Origin: Nostoc sp. MS1 | Lineage (GTDB): Bacteria; Cyanobacteriota; Cyanobacteriia; Cyanobacteriales; Nostocaceae | Direction of reading: 5' to 3' | Assembly (NCBI RefSeq): GCF_019976755.1 | Contig: NZ_AP023441.1 | Coordinates: 4,957,501-5,021,500 of the forward strand | Length of the DNA stretch: 64,000 bases | Shown: positions 43,809 to 53,650 of the stretch, one piece after another | How the letters are laid out: the number at the start of each line of letters is the position of its first letter | Position numbering within the stretch: the stretch's first letter is position 1 | Position numbers and translations under genes: made by a program | Notes under the pieces: generated by a model | Databases searched by the model: none | Seen by the model: only the letters and a program-made list of their open reading frames with translations | Told to the model about the DNA's origin: nothing

Positions 43809-45221
43809 TCATGCACTGTGCCAAGTGCCGTGGAAACTGTGGGGAATGACGCTGGGTAATTGTAATTTACAAACTGGTTCTTCGTCTAGGCGATCGCTAT
43901 CATATACCCAAACTTCGCTACTATGAGAATTGCCATCATATACCACCGTTAACACCCAATTATCTACAGGGATAGGTTCGGAAGGATAACGATTTTCTCC
44001 AGGGTAGGCTTCTGTAAAAGTGTCGGTTTTGTGGTCGAAACGGGCAATTGTATTTAAAATTTCTTGACTGATATTTGTCCCTTGGCGGAAACTGGACATA
44101 TATGTGTATCGAGAAGCTTGTCCGACATATTGTGCTGGAACGTTAGGAAATTCACAATGTCGGTCTAAGATTTGCTCAATTGCTGTAACTTTAGCTGTTT
44201 GAGGATTGAAAATAACTCGTGAAAGGCTACTCTTGGCTGGAGTTTGCGTTTTGCCTGTGGCGACTTCTTTAAGATATTGGTTAGTTTGGAAATCTTCATA
44301 ACGGGCAATATCTACAATGGCTGCACCGCTACTATTTACATAACCATTAGCAAAATGCCACTGATACCAAGGTTCTGTTTCCCCTCGACTTACTAAAGAT
44401 AAAGTATCACGGTCTACTACCAAAATTTGCGTTCCTAATTCTGGTTGCCATTTCATAGAATCACTATAGTTACCTGTTCCCAATAAAACAGGAAACATAT
44501 TTAACCGTACTGGGGAAATAAAAAATATCAGATACTGTCCGGCTAAGACAAAATCATGTAATAAAGGCAACCCATCTATCGGGAATGCAGCTTTACGAAC
44601 AATTTTTCCTGTAGAGTCGCTTTTATAAACATTCAATTTGCTATTTAACCCTGTACTTACACCAAAGTTAAAAATTTCTTTTGTTTGTGGGTCTTGCTTA
44701 CAGTGCGCCGAATAGGGTAAGCCATCAGTTAAACCACTTAAATCATCTTCGCCGCAAGTTTCTAAAGTTTGTAAATCCAAGGCGTAGGGTTTACCACCTT
44801 CCCACAAAGCTAAGAGTTTATCAGGTAGTGCCAGCACTGAAGTATTCGCAGCATTTTTAACTGGTTTACGCCATTGATTCCAGACTGGGCCGGGTGCAGT
44901 CATGCCATAATTGCCATACAAATATTTCCCGGCTGTGCTTTCTTCTTGATAGCCAGTGGTTTGTACGTAGCGATAAACTGCACTAGCGCCTGCATCAGTA
45001 AAATTAACCGCCAGAATTGCGCCATCTCCATCAAACCAGTGTCCGGCGCGTATACCACCACGTTCTAACCTTGCAGGGCCGTTGCGATATAGTGTACCGC
45101 GTAGTCCTTGGGGAATTTGACCGGAAATCACTGGTAATTGGGTAAGCCCAAATTCATTTGCAGGTTCTATTACTCCGCCTGCCCAAGCTTTTTGGTTTAA
45201 ATCTTTATCAAGTATTTGCAT
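43809..45221 (-). CDS. Carotenoid (apocarotenoid) cleavage oxygenase
   Basis: Non-haem iron enzyme of the RPE65/CCD family, 470 residues. The start (GTLYRNGPARLERGGIRAGHWFDGDGAI) is typical. The four iron-binding histidines are expected in AHCKQD, HDFVLAG, HCEFPNVP and SFHGTW, all of which are present in order, with GHWFDGDG near the tunnel entrance. Cyanobacterial members cleave apocarotenals at 15,15' to give retinal or form other apocarotenoids. Subfamily assignment needs a tree. The gene stands alone with AT-rich spacers on both sides. Confidence 0.92.
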   Translation of the reverse strand: MQILDKDLNQKAWAGGVIEPANEFGLTQLPVISGQIPQGLRGTLYRNGPARLERGGIRAGHWFDGDGAILAVNFTDAGASAVYRYVQTTGYQEESTAGKYLYGNYGMTAPGPVWNQWRKPVKNAANTSVLALPDKLLALWEGGKPYALDLQTLETCGEDDLSGLTDGLPYSAHCKQDPQTKEIFNFGVSTGLNSKLNVYKSDSTGKIVRKAAFPIDGLPLLHDFVLAGQYLIFFISPVRLNMFPVLLGTGNYSDSMKWQPELGTQILVVDRDTLSLVSRGETEPWYQWHFANGYVNSSGAAIVDIARYEDFQTNQYLKEVATGKTQTPAKSSLSRVIFNPQTAKVTAIEQILDRHCEFPNVPAQYVGQASRYTYMSSFRQGTNISQEILNTIARFDHKTDTFTEAYPGENRYPSEPIPVDNWVLTVVYDGNSHSSEVWVYDSDRLDEEPVCKLQLPSVIPHSFHGTWHSA

Positions 45222-45444
45222 ATAAATTTGTTGATTTTAAATTATGAGGACTTACTTAAGTAATTACCACTAATAATAGTAACCTTTCCACAGAAACATG
45301 ATGAGTAGTAAATAGCATTATTTAGCAACAGAATCAGCATTCTACTCAATCGTCAATTTGATAATAATATTTTTAATTTAACAGTTACTATACTTAAAGT
45401 ATTATTTATCAGATTTATTTCCACCATTAAATGTTCATTAAGCT

Positions 45445-46089
45445 CTAACAAACTATTTGCTGCCTTATCCAATTTCTAAATGCCCTCATAGTGGCATTTC
45501 TCCCATCAGTTTTACTACGCACTAAATATTCAGGGATTACTTGAGTAATAGGTAAATTTGGCAAGCTGCGGCTTTGGCTAGTTTGTACATATACACCATC
45601 CACAAGTACATTGATTTCTAGCCTGCTTCCATTCCAACGCCACAGTTCAGGAACTTTTAAAGCTTGATAATTATTAAAACGAGTCCGAGAGGTAATATCA
45701 ATCTCAATAGCTAAATCAGGAGGTGGGTCTATTTCCAGGTTAATTCTATCTTTACCTCTAACTTTAGCTTCATTTTCTATATAAAAACAATCATCAGGTT
45801 CTACACCTGCATCCATAATTTCTTTATCAAAAGTTGTAGAGCCTAAACTCCAAAACTCAATATCGAGTTCTTCGAGTAGAATCTCCACTAAATTTCCAAT
45901 TATCTTCTTGCCTACTTCATGCTCTGGGAATGGAGCCATTATTTCCAGCACCCCTTGACTATAAGATACTTTGTAATTACGATTTTCTCCTAATTCTGCC
46001 AGAATATTTTTGTATGTTGCCCAGGAAATATCTTTCATCAATAACTGATGACCAGCAGGTACAATTAGTTGATTGAGTTCTAGTAACAT
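45445..46089 (-). CDS. Uma2-family endonuclease-like protein
   Basis: Protein of 214 residues of the Uma2 (DUF820) group, a PD-(D/E)xK fold very abundant in cyanobacteria with unproven function. Visible are the start TYKNILAELGENRNYKVSYSQGVLEIMAPFPEHE, EPDDCFYIEN, and the catalytic motif PPPDLAIEIDITSRT with the Asp/Glu pair and basic residue. The C-terminus is longer than usual, with a Trp/Arg end. An AT-rich region lies on both sides. Some Uma2 genes lie in mobile or defence contexts, but nothing in this sequence ties this one to such a system. Confidence 0.9.
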   Translation of the reverse strand: MLLELNQLIVPAGHQLLMKDISWATYKNILAELGENRNYKVSYSQGVLEIMAPFPEHEVGKKIIGNLVEILLEELDIEFWSLGSTTFDKEIMDAGVEPDDCFYIENEAKVRGKDRINLEIDPPPDLAIEIDITSRTRFNNYQALKVPELWRWNGSRLEINVLVDGVYVQTSQSRSLPNLPITQVIPEYLVRSKTDGRNATMRAFRNWIRQQIVC

Positions 46090-46985
46090 AAATTTTTTTG
46101 ATCGTAATGCTTAATACTAATTCAAGATGCAAAATTAAGAAAGTCAAATCTTGCCAGGGTTTCTGAGTTTAGCTTTGTTAATATATGCAGAAGATTGGTA
46201 TAACTTAATTTTAATACGTTTACTAGAAAGTAAGGCTCATTTAATTGCTTAAGAGGTTGCCAGGAAGAGTAAGCTTCACTCAATTGTTTCACCCATTTGG
46301 GTGAATTAGGGAGAGTACATAGAGAAGGAAACTTTTCTCATTTGTAATTTCATAGGTGTAAATTAGGTTAACTTAATCATAAAGAAAATATTAATTTATA
46401 TTAATTAGTATCAATGCTAGCTCAAATAATCTTATGTAACATTTCTACACAAATTGACTTCCTGCCTAAGTTGGGTTTTTGTCCGACTAAGTTAAACTTT
46501 GATAACAGTTGCGATCGCTTTTTTAGCAAAATTTCTTGCACAATTAATATATTCCATTGTCATCAGTCTAGAAGCTTAGGTTGTGACAACACAAGGATAT
46601 AACTTTGTAGTGCTATGCCTAGCACCAGGGATATAAACTAATCCTGCAACACCTACAGTCAGAGCCTTTCTGTAACGTTCCCTGTTCTTTGTCACCTATT
46701 CCCTCATCTAGCTAGTCTTACCTGATGGTGCTTTCACCCGCCGTGAGGTGGACATCTACCGCAATTTTAAGTTAAAGTTGTAATGAGTTTGTTTTAGATT
46801 AAGGTGTGACGAAGCAACCTCTCAAAGAGCAAAAAAATTATTATCTCCAACTGTGATTACCGCACCAGACAAAAGCAACAACACAGTTAGAGGTAAGGAA
46901 TTTTCATGTAATATCCTCACATATATAAAACAGCCATAACCATCAAACAGGGCAAATACCCCCATAGTGAATAAACTTATTAAAT
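46090..46985. other. Long AT-rich spacer upstream of the Fur-family gene
   Basis: About 900 bases between divergent genes with no frame I would call. It contains a perfect 8-bp palindromic hairpin TTCACCCA-TT-TGGGTGAA at 46288-46305, a HIP1 site (GCGATCGC) near 46511, and a pyrimidine-rich part around 46680-46750. The final 200 bases should hold the Fur-family promoter. A 62-codon open frame from 46414 looks random. Confidence 0.55.
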
Positions 46986-47435
46986 ATGCAGCAACAGGCA
47001 ATATCTACAAAACCAATTCGTTCTCTAGAAGATGCACTTGAGCGGTGTCAGACGTTAGGAATGCGCGTCAGTCGCCAGCGCCGCTTTATTCTAGAATTGC
47101 TATGGCAAGCAAATGAGCATCTTTCTGCTAGAGAAATTTACGATCGCCTCAATCAACAAGGTAAAGATATCGGACATACATCTGTATATCAAAACCTAGA
47201 GGCATTATCCAGCCAAGGTATTATCGAGAGTATTGAACGTTGTGATGGGCGTTTATACGGTAATATCAGTGACTCTCATAGCCATGTCAACTGTCTGGAT
47301 ACTAACCAAATTTTAGATGTACACATTCAGCTACCAGAAGATTTTATCCAAGAAGTGGAACAAAGAACAGGAGTCAAGATTACAGATTACAGCATCAACT
47401 TTTATGGATATCGCCATCCTCAAGTTGAGGAGTAG
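46986..47435 (+). CDS. furC: Fur-family transcriptional regulator (FurC/PerR-like)
   Basis: Fur-type regulator of 149 residues, resembling FurC (PerR paralogue) of Anabaena as I recall it. The winged helix spans about residues 15-95 with LGMRVSRQRRFILELLWQANEHLSAREIYDRL and DIGHTSVYQNLEALSSQGII. The C-terminal dimerisation part has the candidate metal-binding SDSHSHVNCLDT. Unlike many Fur and PerR proteins, no CxxC zinc-binding pair is seen; only lone cysteines occur. Its likely role is peroxide or metal response, probably self-regulated from its long upstream region. Confidence 0.85.
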   Translation: MQQQAISTKPIRSLEDALERCQTLGMRVSRQRRFILELLWQANEHLSAREIYDRLNQQGKDIGHTSVYQNLEALSSQGIIESIERCDGRLYGNISDSHSHVNCLDTNQILDVHIQLPEDFIQEVEQRTGVKITDYSINFYGYRHPQVEE

Positions 47436-47597
47436 AGTGAGGGAGGTGAGGGAGATGTAGCTTTAGCTTCCCGCAGGGTGGGAGTGGGGGAAGAGGGGGG
47501 AGACAAGGAAGATTTATGACTCATCACGCGCTAAACGCGCCGCTACCGCTAACACAACTCATCACTCACAACTCATCACTCACAACTCAGCCCTTAA
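47436..47597. repeat. Mixed repeat tract between convergent genes
   Basis: Runs of GAGGGAGGTGAGGGAG and GGGGAAGAGGGGGG surround a dispersed repeat at 47453-47482 (inverse of 29903-29930). A copy of the 29-bp repeat seen at 3108-3136 lies at 47525-47553 in inverse orientation. Three units of CAACTCATCACTCA follow at about 47553-47590. Confidence 0.75.
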
Positions 47598-50420
47598 CTA
47601 GCACTCATAACTCAACGTAGGCATCATTGGCTCACCTTCTAAGCTTTCAATTAAGCCTGTATCGATAATGTTTTGATTCCAAAACTGCGTTTCGTCTGTG
47701 GTATCGAAATCACTAATATGTGATTGTTTAAACAATAAACTTTTCATTACTTGAAATTGTTCTACAGAGAATAACGCACCGTTGAGTTTGGCTATTTCTC
47801 TATCAGCTTCGGTAAGGATAGCATCACATAAACAAGCGTTGGTGAGATTGACGCTTTCTAAATTCACCCCAGTTAAGTTAGCACCAGTTAAGTTAGCACC
47901 AGTTAAGTTAGCATCTGTTAAGTTGGCATTTACTAAAACTGCGTTAGACAAATTTGCCTGTTCAAGATTCGCCCCAGTTAAGACGATTTGCGATAAAAAT
48001 GCGCCTGAGAGATTAATTTTAGCTAAAGATTGTGAGCAAATACGCTTAGTTAAATTATTTGACAAAACTGATGCTTTAGCTAATAACATCAGCATTGTTT
48101 CAGGGTAAAACTCATGAAGATTTTCTCGATTACCACAAGGGCAAAAACTAACCTGTATATCTCGATAAATAGCAGCAAGCAATAAAAATGTATTCACACC
48201 CACATTTGTATTTACTTGCTCAACATTCACTAGGTTTTGTAAGTTGTGAAAATAGGGTAGTATCTTGTGAGCCACTCCTGCATCTAACCAACGTCCCTGA
48301 CACCAAGCACGCCAAAAAGACTCTAACCGTTGTAATAGGTTTGACTTTTGCTGAGTTTGTAAAGTGGCAATGACTAATTCTTCTATTTCTTGTGTGATAA
48401 TGCCGTAACCTAGTAAATAGTAGAGATGTTCGGCAACACTGCTAGGATTTTCTAAGATAAATGTTTCTGTTCCATACACATCAGTTTGATATTGAATTAA
48501 TTTTTGTAATTGATTAGCTAAAGCTTCAGCACAGAGATATTCCCCTAATTTGGGGTGAGAAAATTGTATTTTAATCGTCAGTTGTTTGTCAGTATTTCTT
48601 GCTGAGTGACAACTGACAGAATAACGGAAATACAAAGAGGGTAAGGTATTTGTATCTACTGTCTCATTCAAACTAATTTGATGACGATCGCTATGTAAAA
48701 TTTTGAGAGCGATCGCCTGAATTTGTTCGAGCAATTCTTGGGGATGATAATGTGATAGTAAATTGGCGATCGCTTCTGGTGTACGGTGAATATGAGCCAT
48801 TCCTGGGCGTGTTAGCAATGCGTTCATTTCTCCAGACAAAGGATAGCCTAGCAACCATCGCCTCAAGCGGGAATAAATTTCCCAAAGCAGGGTAGGGCGA
48901 TAGTTTTTTTGTAATATTTCATCATCTAATAATCCATCACGGTGCAGAACAGCCAATAAATACAACATTAATGGTTGATGCACTAGATAAGTAAGCTCTG
49001 ATAAGTGTGATTTAGGAGTAAATAATCCTGCCTGTTTTAAGAATGTAAAAAAGTTTTGGGCAGTAGGTAGAGACTGAACTAAAGCCCATTTTTGAAACCA
49101 TTGCTTTAGTTCATTAACTTCTAGTGGTTGAATTGTTATTCGTTGCCATTGTAGAGGTGTTTCGGCAATAATTTCCTGCACCGTTGTCGTGCGACTAGTC
49201 AATACAATTTTATGTTGTCCTTGAGCTTGGAATTGCATCAACTGTTGGAGAAAAATTGCTTTTGCCCTATTTCCACCAGGAGAGGGGGGAAGTTCATCTA
49301 ATCCATCTAGTAATAAAACACATTGAGGATGTGCTTGCTCTAACCATTTAGCTAAATTGATATGACTATTAAATGTAAAACCAGAATTGAGAGTTTCTAG
49401 TAAAGTTTTTCCATACTGAATATCCCGTAAGCAAATCACCACTGGTAGCCAAGTCGGGTAAAGCTTTAACGCTACTTCCGCCGCCCAAATTTGACAGATG
49501 CTGGTTTTACCATAGCCTGGTTCTGATTCAATTACAGTAATAGTTTCTAAATCAATTAATTGTTGTTCTACCCATGTTTTTAAATCAACTGGCTTGCCAT
49601 AGTTAAGTTCTTGAGGTATGCCAACCAGAGGAATATAGACATCCTTGAGGGAAAAATACTCCATCAGTAACGGTGTACTGAGAGTTTGCAGTAAGCAGGC
49701 TCGATAATTTTCTCTGTATAAGTCGATGGTGGAAATATCGCCTAAAGTGCCTAAGCTGAAAAATTTTTGTAGTTGGGCTAGAGGTGTAGGATTCTGAGCA
49801 ATGATTTTTAATAGATAGCCTGGAAGTGCGTTGTTTAAACGCTGCGTTATGAGTTTGGCTACAAATTCCTCCGCACCATTAGCAACAAACCAAGCTTCAG
49901 TAGCATTATTCATTTGTTGCACCAATAAGGAATCTGCAACAGAAGAAAGTGCTTGTTCAGCTTGAGTATCGCTTAATTTGCCAGAAGAGAGAGTTTTTAA
50001 GAAACCTTGGAGTTGAGGATTTAAAGTAATTATTTTTGTTTGGGCAGGTATTCTGGCAAAATTAAGCCAAGTTCTTTGTAGTTGTTCTTCTTGGAGTAAA
50101 ACTTGTTCTAATGCCAACAGGTAAGCAATTTGGAATGCTAACCAAGTACCTTCATTACGTTTGAGTGCTTTTTTCTGGCTGAGGCTACGCAGAAGATTTT
50201 CAGTTAATGAAGCCAGCACAGCAATTTCTTGCTCAACTGTGCCTAATGGTAATTGTAATACTTCTGCTAAGGTACAAATATCTAACGGCATCAGGCTTTT
50301 AAATTCCATATCCTGAACCATACGATGAGCAATACCTGCTAATTGCCCTGATGTACATGTTTTTATATGGTTTATATCAATTTGACGTTCTGTCAACCAA
50401 TGCCGGATACTGAGGTTCAT
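47598..50420 (-). CDS. NACHT NTPase with C-terminal pentapeptide repeats
   Basis: Protein of 940 residues. The N-terminal 280 residues are helical and unrecognised. The NACHT domain has Walker A in SEPGYGKTSICQIW and Walker B in CVLLLDGLDELPPSPGG, with the usual downstream LTSRTTT and helical segments. Residues about 810-880 carry around a dozen pentapeptide repeats (ANLEQANLSNAVLVNANLTD and similar), forming a right-handed helix as the ligand- or partner-binding part. Such proteins are candidate NLR-like sensors in cyanobacteria. No effector domain is seen in this protein, and the adjacent genes are not obvious partners. Confidence 0.88.
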   Translation of the reverse strand: MNLSIRHWLTERQIDINHIKTCTSGQLAGIAHRMVQDMEFKSLMPLDICTLAEVLQLPLGTVEQEIAVLASLTENLLRSLSQKKALKRNEGTWLAFQIAYLLALEQVLLQEEQLQRTWLNFARIPAQTKIITLNPQLQGFLKTLSSGKLSDTQAEQALSSVADSLLVQQMNNATEAWFVANGAEEFVAKLITQRLNNALPGYLLKIIAQNPTPLAQLQKFFSLGTLGDISTIDLYRENYRACLLQTLSTPLLMEYFSLKDVYIPLVGIPQELNYGKPVDLKTWVEQQLIDLETITVIESEPGYGKTSICQIWAAEVALKLYPTWLPVVICLRDIQYGKTLLETLNSGFTFNSHINLAKWLEQAHPQCVLLLDGLDELPPSPGGNRAKAIFLQQLMQFQAQGQHKIVLTSRTTTVQEIIAETPLQWQRITIQPLEVNELKQWFQKWALVQSLPTAQNFFTFLKQAGLFTPKSHLSELTYLVHQPLMLYLLAVLHRDGLLDDEILQKNYRPTLLWEIYSRLRRWLLGYPLSGEMNALLTRPGMAHIHRTPEAIANLLSHYHPQELLEQIQAIALKILHSDRHQISLNETVDTNTLPSLYFRYSVSCHSARNTDKQLTIKIQFSHPKLGEYLCAEALANQLQKLIQYQTDVYGTETFILENPSSVAEHLYYLLGYGIITQEIEELVIATLQTQQKSNLLQRLESFWRAWCQGRWLDAGVAHKILPYFHNLQNLVNVEQVNTNVGVNTFLLLAAIYRDIQVSFCPCGNRENLHEFYPETMLMLLAKASVLSNNLTKRICSQSLAKINLSGAFLSQIVLTGANLEQANLSNAVLVNANLTDANLTGANLTGANLTGVNLESVNLTNACLCDAILTEADREIAKLNGALFSVEQFQVMKSLLFKQSHISDFDTTDETQFWNQNIIDTGLIESLEGEPMMPTLSYEC

Positions 50421-50495
50421 TTAATCACATGGATAACTGACATTTATGGTCATTATCTTTCATTTCTTAGTGTACGGAAACAGGTAAAAATGGCT

Positions 50496-50541
50496 ATTGG
50501 TCATTAGTCATTAGTCCATAGTCCACAGTCTATAGTCTATA
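50496..50541. repeat. Heptamer repeat tract
   Basis: TTAGTCATTAGTCCATAGTCC-type units lie between the divergent NACHT and DUF3685 genes. A pyrimidine-rich CCCCCTGCACCCC tract follows to about 50590. Confidence 0.8.
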
Positions 50542-50613
50542 TTTATTTTCCCCCTGCACCCCTGCTTCTTTCTCTCCCCCCTCTCCCGACATCCAAGTGT
50601 ACTTGAGACGAGT

Positions 50614-52383
50614 ATGAGCGATCGCCCCTTACAATTATTATTAGTAGATCAAGATCCTATCTTTCGTCTTGGACTACGGGTAGCGTTGGAAGCGATACCT
50701 CATTTACAAGTGGTATCAGAGTTAGAAACAGATACAGCCGCCTTACAAATACTTGCCCAGCTTGCCCAAATTGATCCCAATCAAGTGGACTTGGTAGTTT
50801 TAGAATTAGGCAATAGTCGCTCAATTGATAGTCAGCAGCAAGGTTTACAACTCTGTCAGCAATTAAAAGCTACATACCCCTCATTACCAATTTTGCTCCT
50901 CAGTTCAATTTCCGAAGCGGGAATACTTATGGCAGCAAAGGCTGCTGGTGTTCAAGGTTATTGTCCTAAAGGTACTCCCATTACTGAATTAGTCACAGCT
51001 ATAGAAGCCGTCGCATCTGGTAATTCCTACTGGTTGACTGAAAGGGTGAGTAGAGAAAATCCTTCGGTTGTTGCACCCGCGCCTCGTTTTCCTTTGGTTT
51101 TATGGCGGCAAAATTTACGTTTATCGGGGATGAGTTATATTGATGCTGCGCTGCAAGAAGTCACAGCACAATTACAAACTCCTGGCTTACCAATATTAGA
51201 AAGAGCAATTCTCGCAGGGAGACGGCGAGAACTTTTAGCAAGTCGTTGGTTAGTGAATCAATTGCTAACTTTACCGCAAGAACAACAGCAGCTACCAACC
51301 TCCAATGTAGGGGAAGTTAAAGCTACAGTTTCAATAGTACCTCCACCAACGCCTACCATTACTACTTCCAACTCACAACAGACATCAACATCGCCACCAC
51401 TTCTCAGTCCTAGAGCTTTACAAGCTAATTTATTTGCCTCTTGTATTAACAAGCTGCAATTTCCTTTGCATAATGTTTCACCTTCCGTTTTAGAAATTGA
51501 TATCTTGCGTGAAGATAAAAAACGAGAACTACTATATTTAATTCTGCAAAAACTAGCTCAACAATTAGATGCTTTACGTAATGCCCAAATTACAATCAAT
51601 CAATTGCCGGATTTACCACCTGTAATCCTATATGATTTATGGCAAGCAGTAGTTACAGATTTCTTTGGTAAATTTTCCAGAGTACAAGTAGGCAACCGCA
51701 ATCTAGAAATTGTCACAGTGTTATTACAGAACCCCGGAGTTGTACAAACAGCGATTCTTAATAAAATTCCTTTAGTATCAGACTTATTATCTTATTTACT
51801 ATTTCAAACAGATTTAATAGTCGAGCATACCTCTTACCCAGCAGGCAGTTCGGAAGCTAATTTCCATGCAGAAATATTATTAGAAAATTTATTAATTCAA
51901 GTAGCCAATAGTGTAATGCAACCACTATTAAATTACTTGGCAGATATAGAAGAAATTAAACAAGATTTCTACATCAAGACATTAATGTCAACACGGGAAC
52001 TGGAACGTTTTAGAAATGATTTATCGTGGAAATACCGCTTAAATAATTACGTCAACGAAGCCAAGGCAATTTTTGAAAGCCGCTATGAACTTTTAGTGTT
52101 TGCATCCCGTGGTATTGCTCAAGTTTCGATTTACGCTCCCCGTAACGCAGAACTAGCACAACTATCTGGACTACCTTTAGCAGTAACATTAGGACTAGAA
52201 TTTCGAGATGCGATCGCTCCTCGTTTACAATCCCTATTATCTATTATTGGCAGTGGTATTGTCTTTGTGCTGACACAAATAGTTGGACGAGGTTTAGGTC
52301 TAGTCGGTCGTGGTATCCTCCAAGGTATTGGTAGCGTATCTTTTGATAAGAATTTTAAGCGGAATAAGGAGAGAGGGGAGTAG
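50614..52383 (+). CDS. DUF3685 (Ycf55-like) protein with degenerate receiver domain
   Basis: Protein of 589 residues. Residues 1-135 look like a response-regulator receiver: LLLVDQDPIFRLGLRVAL holds the acidic pair and YCPKGTP the lysine. The expected phospho-accepting Asp is a Glu at residue 64 (DLVVLELGN), so it is probably a pseudo-receiver. The remainder (about 160-580) matches the cyanobacterial DUF3685/Ycf55-like family as I recognise it. It has helical segments and a hydrophobic stretch near the end (LLSIIGSGIVFVLTQIVGRGLGLVG) that may contact the membrane. The function is unknown. ATG 50614 lies beside the repeat tract. Confidence 0.82.
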   Translation: MSDRPLQLLLVDQDPIFRLGLRVALEAIPHLQVVSELETDTAALQILAQLAQIDPNQVDLVVLELGNSRSIDSQQQGLQLCQQLKATYPSLPILLLSSISEAGILMAAKAAGVQGYCPKGTPITELVTAIEAVASGNSYWLTERVSRENPSVVAPAPRFPLVLWRQNLRLSGMSYIDAALQEVTAQLQTPGLPILERAILAGRRRELLASRWLVNQLLTLPQEQQQLPTSNVGEVKATVSIVPPPTPTITTSNSQQTSTSPPLLSPRALQANLFASCINKLQFPLHNVSPSVLEIDILREDKKRELLYLILQKLAQQLDALRNAQITINQLPDLPPVILYDLWQAVVTDFFGKFSRVQVGNRNLEIVTVLLQNPGVVQTAILNKIPLVSDLLSYLLFQTDLIVEHTSYPAGSSEANFHAEILLENLLIQVANSVMQPLLNYLADIEEIKQDFYIKTLMSTRELERFRNDLSWKYRLNNYVNEAKAIFESRYELLVFASRGIAQVSIYAPRNAELAQLSGLPLAVTLGLEFRDAIAPRLQSLLSIIGSGIVFVLTQIVGRGLGLVGRGILQGIGSVSFDKNFKRNKERGE

Positions 52384-52471
52384 GGAGTAGGGAGTGGGGA
52401 GTGGGGGGAGATAGGGGGAGAAAGACTGTGGACTGTGGACTAATGACTAATGACTAATGACTAATGACTAA
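52381..52471. repeat. Purine tract and heptamer repeats
   Basis: GGGAGTAGGGAGTGGGGAGTG runs into ACTGTGGACTGTGGACTAATGACTAATGACTAA. The repeats fill the space between the convergent DUF3685 and M15-type genes. Confidence 0.85.
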
Positions 52472-52475
52472 ATAA

Positions 52476-53558
52476 CTAATGCCCATCGCTAGACCAATGA
52501 GGGCGATCGCTTGCTAGTTTAATTACACCATAGGAGCGTCCCACTTGCCAGAGTGTGGAATTTTCGTAACTTGTGCAAGGTTCACCAACATTAACTATAT
52601 TGCCACTGGCGTTTTTTACTTTTAAAGTTCCTGTCCAGGTAATTTCCCAGTCAATGGCTAAACCTCTGGTGTGGCGCGAAGTTAGCACTGGACGATAAGC
52701 AATATTATAAGCATACACCATATCTTTTGCTGCTTGAATAGAAATGGCGTTGTTGTAATGTACCCAATTAATATTTACATTAGGCATCGGTGGTACATCT
52801 TGAGCAGCGATTTCATTTGTGCTAATTCTAAAAGCGTAGTGCATTAAATAAGCTCGTTCTGCGGGACGCAATACTGACGCGACGCTGATAGTAGCACCAG
52901 CTTCTTTTAAAGCCCGCTCAAATGCTTGTACTTTTTGGCGGAAGGGAGAAACTAAATCCTCAATTGAATTTCTATCTGGAAAAGAATCAACCCAATTTCT
53001 GCCACTGAGACGTTCTCTAAGCCGTTTAGCGTAGGCGGTAATATTGTCTAATGCTGGTGCAAAATCATCACCGAGTTTTGCTTTCGTTGCATTAGAAAGC
53101 TGCTCGGCTAAATCATTTGATAAATTAACATCTCTTTTTTTATAAGCTTCCGCTAATCCTCTAATACTATTATTGCCAAAATCACCATCAACTACCAACG
53201 GTGGATTTAAAGTAGCGATCGCAGTTAAACTTTTTTGCAAATCTTTAACTTCATTATCGCCAAAATTGAGATAAGTTAAGAATCTTGTAACTCCATTGCC
53301 ATAGAAAGCAATATATACTGCAAAACCTTGTTCTAATGCTTTTTGATAAGTAGCAATGTCAACAACTCCCGTCACCTTCAAACCATTTTTAGTTTGATAC
53401 TCACGGGTAGCTTTATCGGTAACATTGCCAAAATCGCCATCTACCGCACCAATGGAGAAATCATTCTCTAATAGAAATCTCTGCCAAATGGTGACATTTC
53501 GTCCTTCAGCACCTTTTTGTAGCGTAGGAAGTTGCAAAGCCTCAATTTTAAAACTCAT
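52476..53558 (-). CDS. Peptidoglycan-binding protein with M15-type peptidase domain
   Basis: Protein of about 360 residues from ATG 53558. Two peptidoglycan-binding repeats occupy about residues 15-80 (LQKGAEGRNVTIWQRFLLENDF, VDGDFGNVTDKATREYQ) and 90-150 (VDGDFGNNSIRGLAEAY). The C-terminal part has the LAS/M15 pattern SRHTRGLAIDWEI, with a zinc-binding His and Asp, and final RPHWSSDG with the last His. It would act as a D,D-carboxypeptidase or endopeptidase on cell-wall peptides. There is no signal peptide, which is odd for a cell-wall enzyme. Confidence 0.82.
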   Translation of the reverse strand: MSFKIEALQLPTLQKGAEGRNVTIWQRFLLENDFSIGAVDGDFGNVTDKATREYQTKNGLKVTGVVDIATYQKALEQGFAVYIAFYGNGVTRFLTYLNFGDNEVKDLQKSLTAIATLNPPLVVDGDFGNNSIRGLAEAYKKRDVNLSNDLAEQLSNATKAKLGDDFAPALDNITAYAKRLRERLSGRNWVDSFPDRNSIEDLVSPFRQKVQAFERALKEAGATISVASVLRPAERAYLMHYAFRISTNEIAAQDVPPMPNVNINWVHYNNAISIQAAKDMVYAYNIAYRPVLTSRHTRGLAIDWEITWTGTLKVKNASGNIVNVGEPCTSYENSTLWQVGRSYGVIKLASDRPHWSSDGH

Positions 53559-53650
53559 GTTCAACTAATTACTTAGTGGGTAATGGGTCATGGCTAATAA
53601 GTTATGGTGTTTTATTATGACCGATTACCAATTACCAATCCCCAGAGATA

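Noticed and set aside
46414..46602. Open frame of 62 codons upstream of the Fur-family gene
   Set aside because: Random-looking, rich in Cys and His without a pattern, with no ribosome binding site.
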